Of a stretch of DNA of 26,690 bases, positions 22,967 to 26,690 are shown one piece after another; the first letter of the stretch is position 1; each line of letters starts with the position of its first letter. Source of the stretch: Pseudazoarcus pumilus_A (GTDB taxonomy: Bacteria; Pseudomonadota; Gammaproteobacteria; Burkholderiales; Rhodocyclaceae); contig JAJLLM010000090.1 in assembly GCA_033837965.1 (NCBI GenBank), positions 1 through 26,690 of the forward strand. The letters run 5' to 3'. A program made the translations under genes and the position numbers. The notes under the pieces were generated by a model. That model was not told where the DNA came from and did not search any database. It was given only the letters and a program-made list of their open reading frames with translations.

Positions 22967-24037
22967 ATGAGCAAGAAGTACAACATCCTGATCCTCGGAG
23001 CTTCCTATGGCTCGCTGCTGGGGGTCAAAATGGCCATGGCCGGTCATTCGGTCAAGCTGGTGTGCCTGCCGGCGGAAGCCGAGCTGATCAACGCCGAAGG
23101 CTCCATCGTGCGCATGCCGGTGCGTGGCCGTGAAGGTCTGGTCGAGATCGACTCCAAGAAGCTGCCGGGTTCGGTCACGGCGGACGTTCCGGGCAACATC
23201 AACCCGGCCGACTACGACCTCGTCGGTCTGGCCATGCAGGAACCGCAGTACCGTTCGCCGGGCGTGCGTGAACTGCTGGGCGAGATTGCCAAGGCCGGCG
23301 TGCCGTGCATGTCGATCATGAACATGCCGCCGCTGCCGTTCATCGCCCGCATCCCGGGTATCGACGCCAACCTGCTGCGTGACTGCTTCGCCGACGCAAC
23401 CGTGTGGGACGTCATCGATCCGAAGCTGATGACCCTGTGCAGCCCGGATCCCCAGGCTTTCCGTCCGCCCGAAGAGAAGGTCAACGTGCTGCAGGTCCGT
23501 CTGCCGACGAACTTCAAGTGCGCCCCGTTCGAGAACGACGCCCACACCCAGATCATCCGTGACCTGGACGCCGATATCACCGCTGCCCGCCTGAACGTCA
23601 ATGGCGAAGAGCTGGAACTGCCGGTCAAGCTCAAGGCCAACGAGTCGATCTACGTTCCGCTCGCCAAGTGGGCCATGCTGCTCGCCGGTAACTACCGCTG
23701 CGTGATGAAGGACGGCGTTCGTCCGATCAAGGAAGCGGTGCACGGTGACATCGAGGCCTCGCGTGCGATCTATGAGTGGGTCATGGATGTGTGCTGCGCT
23801 CTGGGCGCCAACCGTGACGACCTCGTGCCGTTCCAGAAGTACGCCGACGCCGCCCAGTCGCTGGGCAGCCCGTCGTCGGCCGCCCGTGCGCTGGCCGCCG
23901 GTGCGACCAACATCGAGCGTGTCGACCGCGTGGTGCAGCTGCTGGCCGCGCAGAAAGGCATGAAGAACGCCGCTGTCGACGAAATCGTCGCCACGGTGGA
24001 CGGCTGGCTCGAAGCCAACCGCAAGAAAGCTGCCTGA
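22967..24037 (+). CDS. Ketopantoate-reductase/opine-dehydrogenase-like NAD(P)-binding protein, apparently highly expressed
   Basis: This 356-residue protein opens with a Rossmann motif (NILILGASYGSLLGVKMAMAG) like ApbA/PanE ketopantoate reductases. The middle contains ARIPGIDANLLRDC and LKANESIYVPLAKWAMLLAGNYRC, and the C-terminal helices carry a region SLGSPSSAARALAAGATNIERVDR. It is longer than PanE (about 300), and overall similarity seems distant, so I give no symbol. Codon use differs from neighbours: arginine is often CGT and CTG/AAG/GAA are strongly preferred, as in abundant proteins. A strong promoter, an AAGGAG ribosome site and a strong terminator support high expression. Substrate and reaction are unknown. 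Confidence 0.85.
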   Translation: MSKKYNILILGASYGSLLGVKMAMAGHSVKLVCLPAEAELINAEGSIVRMPVRGREGLVEIDSKKLPGSVTADVPGNINPADYDLVGLAMQEPQYRSPGVRELLGEIAKAGVPCMSIMNMPPLPFIARIPGIDANLLRDCFADATVWDVIDPKLMTLCSPDPQAFRPPEEKVNVLQVRLPTNFKCAPFENDAHTQIIRDLDADITAARLNVNGEELELPVKLKANESIYVPLAKWAMLLAGNYRCVMKDGVRPIKEAVHGDIEASRAIYEWVMDVCCALGANRDDLVPFQKYADAAQSLGSPSSAARALAAGATNIERVDRVVQLLAAQKGMKNAAVDEIVATVDGWLEANRKKAA

Positions 24038-24053
24038 TCGTTTCCGGCAAATG

Positions 24054-24082
24054 AAAGCCGCGCCCTCGGGCGCGGCTTTTTT
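24054..24082 (+). terminator. Rho-independent terminator after the ketopantoate-reductase-like gene
   Basis: AGCCGCGCC, loop CTCG, GGCGCGGCT form a perfect 9-bp stem with AAA before and a T-run after. It begins 17 nt beyond the stop codon. The flanking A- and T-runs could also stop transcripts arriving from the opposite exonuclease gene. Confidence 0.93.
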
Positions 24083-24099
24083 CGTTTACGGCGCCCCGT

Positions 24100-24882
24100 T
24101 CAGGCGCCGAAGGCGTAGTCGATGGTCAGCGGAGCATGGTCGGAGAAGCGCTCGTCCTTGTAGATGGCGGCGCGCTGAACCATTGCGGCGATGCCGGGCG
24201 TGGTGAGTTGGTGGTCGAGCCGCCACCCGACGTTGTTGGCCCAGGCCTGGCCGCGGTTGGACCACCACGTGTAGGCCTCGGCGGTCGCCTCCGGGTGGAG
24301 GCGGCGATAGACGTCGACCCAGCCGAGTTCGTCGAGCACGCGGCTGAGCCAGGCACGCTCTTCCGGCAGGAAGCCGGAATTCTTCTGGTTGGAGCGCCAG
24401 TTCTTCAGGTCGATTTCCTTGTGGGCGATGTTCCAGTCGCCGCACAACACCACCTCGCGGCCGCACTTCGCGAGATCGGCGAGATGAGCGAAGAACTTCT
24501 CCATGAAGGCGAACTTGGCCTCCTGACGCACGTCCCCGCTGGAGCCGGACGGTACATACACCGAGATCACGGAAAGCTTGCCGCACACCAGCTCAATGTA
24601 ACGTCCCTCGGCGTCGATTTCGGGGATGCCGAGCCCTTCGATGACCTGATCGGGCTGGCGCCGTGAATAAATGCCGACGCCGCTGTAGCCCTTCTTCTCG
24701 GCGTAGTGAAAGTAGCCGTAGTATCCGGACGGGTTGAGCATTTCCGTCGTCATGTCGGACGCCTGCGCCTTGAGTTCCTGCAGGCAGATGAAGTCAGCTT
24801 CCTGTTGCGGCAGCCAGTCGAAAAAGCCCTTGCGCTGGGCCGAGCGGATGCCGTTGAGGTTGGCTGTGATGACGCGTAACAT
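24100..24882 (-). CDS. xthA: Exodeoxyribonuclease III
   Basis: This 260-residue enzyme is an AP endonuclease and 3'-5' exonuclease of base-excision repair. Key residues are visible: N10 in ITANLNGIRSA, E36 in CLQELKAQ, D149 and N151 in CGDWNIAH, D223 in WRLDHQL, and D248/H249 in FSDHAPL. Length matches the family. The start at 24882 is set by MLRVITANLNGIRSA; the open frame extends to 25620 only antisense to pyrE. It is divergent from pyrE with 30 bp between start codons, so the promoters must overlap or lie within the neighbouring genes. Confidence 0.96.
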   Translation of the reverse strand: MLRVITANLNGIRSAQRKGFFDWLPQQEADFICLQELKAQASDMTTEMLNPSGYYGYFHYAEKKGYSGVGIYSRRQPDQVIEGLGIPEIDAEGRYIELVCGKLSVISVYVPSGSSGDVRQEAKFAFMEKFFAHLADLAKCGREVVLCGDWNIAHKEIDLKNWRSNQKNSGFLPEERAWLSRVLDELGWVDVYRRLHPEATAEAYTWWSNRGQAWANNVGWRLDHQLTTPGIAAMVQRAAIYKDERFSDHAPLTIDYAFGA

Positions 24883-24912
24883 GCTTCGGGTTACCTCGCT
24901 GATTGGCCGGAC

Positions 24913-25560
24913 ATGGATTTTAGCCGCGATTTCATCGCACTCGCCTGTGACAAGGGCGTGCTGCGTTTCGGTTCCTTCATCACCAAGGCGGGGCGTGACT
25001 CCCCGTACTTCTTCAATGCCGGTCTGTTCAACGACGGCGAATCCTTTCGTGCACTGTGCGGCTTCTATGCCCGCGCCATCCGGGAGTCGGGTGTGCCCTG
25101 CGACATGCTGTTCGGCCCCGCCTACAAGGGCATCCCCTTGGTCGCCGGCGTGGCCATCCGGCTGGCCGAAGAGGGCGTGAACCTGCCGTTCGCCTTCAAC
25201 CGCAAGGAAGCCAAGGATCACGGCGAGGGCGGCACGCTGGTCGGTGCGCCGCTGGCCGGCCGCGTACTCATTCTCGATGACGTGATTTCGGCCGGCACCT
25301 CGGTGCGCGAATCCGTGAACATCATCCGTGCCGCCGGGGCCGAACCGGCCGGCGTGGTGATTGCGCTGGACCGCATGGAGCGGGGCAGCACCCATCAATC
25401 GGCCGTGCAGGAGGTCAGTGCCAGCTATGGCATGCCGGTGGTGGCGGTGGCCACGCTGGAAGACCTTATCGGCTATCTGTCGGGCAGTGCTGACCTCGTG
25501 GCGAATCTGGAGGCGGTGCAGGCCTATCGGGACCGGTATGGCGTCGACGTGGCTGCCTAG
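24913..25560 (+). CDS. pyrE: Orotate phosphoribosyltransferase
   Basis: This 215-residue enzyme makes orotidine 5'-phosphate from orotate and PRPP in pyrimidine synthesis. The entry FGSFITKAGRDSPYFFNAGLF, the loop FNRKEAKDHGEGG (95-107) and the PRPP motif VLILDDVISAGTS (118-130) are diagnostic. Length is normal. No obvious Shine-Dalgarno site precedes ATG 24913. Its 3' end overlaps the following secreted protein gene by 23 bp, and no terminator lies between them, so the two may form a transcript. Confidence 0.97.
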   Translation: MDFSRDFIALACDKGVLRFGSFITKAGRDSPYFFNAGLFNDGESFRALCGFYARAIRESGVPCDMLFGPAYKGIPLVAGVAIRLAEEGVNLPFAFNRKEAKDHGEGGTLVGAPLAGRVLILDDVISAGTSVRESVNIIRAAGAEPAGVVIALDRMERGSTHQSAVQEVSASYGMPVVAVATLEDLIGYLSGSADLVANLEAVQAYRDRYGVDVAA

Positions 25561-26167
25561 AGCCTTTTTCTGCCTGCTGTTGCTGCTGCCCTCGCTGGCA
25601 GCCGCCAACAAGGGCAACATCTATTGCTGCCAGGGGGCCAACGGGCAGTCGATCTGTGCGGACGTGCTGCCGGCAGCCTGTTACGGCCGTGAATACCGCG
25701 AGATTTCGCCGCGCGGCACGGTGCTGCGCGTGGTGGCCGCGCCGCTGACGCGTGAGGAGCGCGCCCGACTGGAGGCCGAGAAGCAGCGCGAGGCCGAGCT
25801 GGAGGCCGAGCGTGAGATCCAGCGGCGCATCGATACTGCGCTGCTCGAGACCTACCGCGGGCTGGATGATATCGATGCGCGTGAAGCCAGTTCCCTGGCC
25901 GATATCGACGCCATCATCGCCGACATCCGCCGGCGCCTGAAAGAACTGGACGAGGAAGAGGTCAAGCTCGACCAGCTCATCGCGTCGATCCCGCCCGATC
26001 AGGTGACGCACCGCCATCGTCTGGCGCGTACCGACATCGACAACGAGCGGGGCATCTATCAGCGCATGCTGCAGAGCAAGCTCAAGGAGCGTCTGGCGGT
26101 GCAGGAACGCTACGCCGTCGACCGCCGGCGCTACGCCGAACTGCTGGCCGAGAAGCCCAAGCGCTGA
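25538..26167 (+). CDS. Secreted coiled-coil protein of unknown function (DUF4124-like N-terminus)
   Basis: This 209-residue protein has a signal peptide (MASTWLPRAFFCLLLLLPSLAAA), then a short cysteine-containing module (IYCCQGANGQSICADVLPAACYG). This recalls the beta-strand module of DUF4124-type periplasmic proteins. The remaining two thirds is a charged coiled coil (LTREERARLEAEKQREAELE onward, with heptad pattern to about residue 205). The start at 25538 overlaps the end of pyrE by 23 bp and has no clear ribosome site, suggesting translational coupling. Function is unknown. It ends seven bases from the convergent Fe-S gene. Confidence 0.75.
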   Translation: MASTWLPRAFFCLLLLLPSLAAANKGNIYCCQGANGQSICADVLPAACYGREYREISPRGTVLRVVAAPLTREERARLEAEKQREAELEAEREIQRRIDTALLETYRGLDDIDAREASSLADIDAIIADIRRRLKELDEEEVKLDQLIASIPPDQVTHRHRLARTDIDNERGIYQRMLQSKLKERLAVQERYAVDRRRYAELLAEKPKR

Positions 26168-26174
26168 GCGGCGC

Positions 26175-26690
26175 TTACAGCAATACCCGCTCGATCCCGC
26201 CCTGATTGACGCGCTGCACGTACTCGGGCATCCACTGCTCGCCCAGCGTGTGCCTGGCAATCTCGACCACGATGTAGTCGGCATCGACCTTGCCGTCGTC
26301 GGCATAGCGTGACAGACCCTGCAGGCAGCTCGGGCACGAGGTCAGCACCTTCACCGGCGCGTCGGGTGCATCGCTGCGCAACGCGGCGACACCCTTCTCG
26401 ATCTCTTCCTGCTTGCGGAAGCGCACCTGCGTCGAGATGTCCGCGCGCGAGGCAGCCAGCGTGCCGGACTCACCGCAGCAGCGGTCATTCAGGTCCACCC
26501 GCGTGCCCATCAGTTCATTGGCCACCTTGATGCCCTGGTACTGCTTCATCGGCGTGTGGCAGGGCTCGTGGTACATGTAGCGCGTACCGGTGATGCCTTC
26601 CAGCCTGACGTCCTTTTCCAGCAGGTACTCGTGGATGTCGAGCAGGCGGCAGCCCGGGAAGATCTGCTCGAACTGGTACTTCATGAGCTG
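26175..26690 (-). CDS. C-terminus of a cysteine-rich (CCG-domain) Fe-S oxidoreductase, DUF3683/glycolate-oxidase-like (partial)
   Basis: Only the last 172 codons are visible; the frame is open to the window edge, so the gene starts beyond it. The sequence has the CCG-type cofactor motifs YHEPCHTPMK, DRCCGESG and LTSCPSCLQG found in heterodisulfide-reductase-like and glycolate-oxidase GlcF-type proteins. The ending NQGGIERVLL and the stretch ISTQVRFRKQEEIEKG match, from memory, the large betaproteobacterial DUF3683 FAD-linked oxidoreductases, which carry this domain at their C-terminus. The internal ATG at 26684 is unlikely to be the true start. It would transfer electrons from a 2-hydroxyacid-type substrate. 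Confidence 0.82.
   Translation of the reverse strand, partial: QLMKYQFEQIFPGCRLLDIHEYLLEKDVRLEGITGTRYMYHEPCHTPMKQYQGIKVANELMGTRVDLNDRCCGESGTLAASRADISTQVRFRKQEEIEKGVAALRSDAPDAPVKVLTSCPSCLQGLSRYADDGKVDADYIVVEIARHTLGEQWMPEYVQRVNQGGIERVLL

Noticed and set aside
24883..25620. Extension of the exonuclease III frame to 506 residues
   Set aside because: The extra part is antisense to pyrE, and exonuclease III normally begins at the MLRVITANLNG motif.

Overview
The window looks like a chromosomal segment of a high-GC betaproteobacterium, most likely Rhodocyclales (Azoarcus/Thauera/Zoogloea-like). This rests on strong GC-ending codon use, the gene families present (DUF1840, a DUF3683-type oxidoreductase tail, an NrtA/CmpA binding protein with a CSCG-type N-terminus) and tight gene packing. 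The taxonomic call is inference. I saw no rRNA, tRNA, CRISPR array, phage or transposase.

Layout. (1) 1-2541, + strand: the end of recB and a complete recD. (2) 2547-10369, - strand: a NifA-like sigma-54 activator followed by a six-gene unit: OsmC-like protein, acyl-CoA-dehydrogenase-fold flavoprotein, rubredoxin-fused FAD oxidoreductase, Tat-exported NrtA/CmpA-type binding protein, tandem rhodanese, and HCCA-isomerase/kappa-GST-like protein. Near-consensus -24/-12 promoters precede both the activator and the OsmC gene, and dyad sequences lie upstream of the second at enhancer distance. Three of the intercistronic gaps hold perfect GC-rich hairpins. This is the best candidate for an undescribed system: a regulated redox/sulfur or nitrogen-scavenging pathway. 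(3) 10474-11151: a VapBC-type toxin-antitoxin pair with a perfect inverted-repeat operator. (4) 11204-17469, - strand: a transporter cluster, MFS then LivG, LivF, LivH, LivM and the binding protein. It is interrupted between livG and livF by about 430 bp of palindromic repeats.

(5) 17632-19128, +: an in-frame fusion of a PACE-type four-helix membrane transporter domain to MurB. A secreted N-acetylmuramoyl-L-alanine amidase overlaps it tail to tail and is preceded by an overlapping 62-residue protein of unknown role. (6) 20118-22602: a stand-alone EAL phosphodiesterase, a VOC-fold protein, an ABM-fold protein, DUF1840 and a hypoxanthine phosphoribosyltransferase. (7) 22603-24082: a strong sigma-70 promoter, a roughly 240-nt leader containing an intrinsic-terminator-like hairpin, then a ketopantoate-reductase-like protein with codon use typical of a highly expressed gene, closed by a clear terminator. 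(8) 24100-26690: exonuclease III divergent from pyrE, a secreted coiled-coil protein overlapping the pyrE end, and the C-terminus of a cysteine-rich (CCG) Fe-S oxidoreductase running off the window.

How the parts may work together. In the sigma-54 unit the rubredoxin-fused reductase could pass electrons from NAD(P)H to the acyl-CoA-dehydrogenase-like flavoprotein. The binding protein would capture a substrate in the periplasm, and rhodanese and OsmC would handle sulfane sulfur or peroxide by-products. The substrate cannot be read from the sequence.
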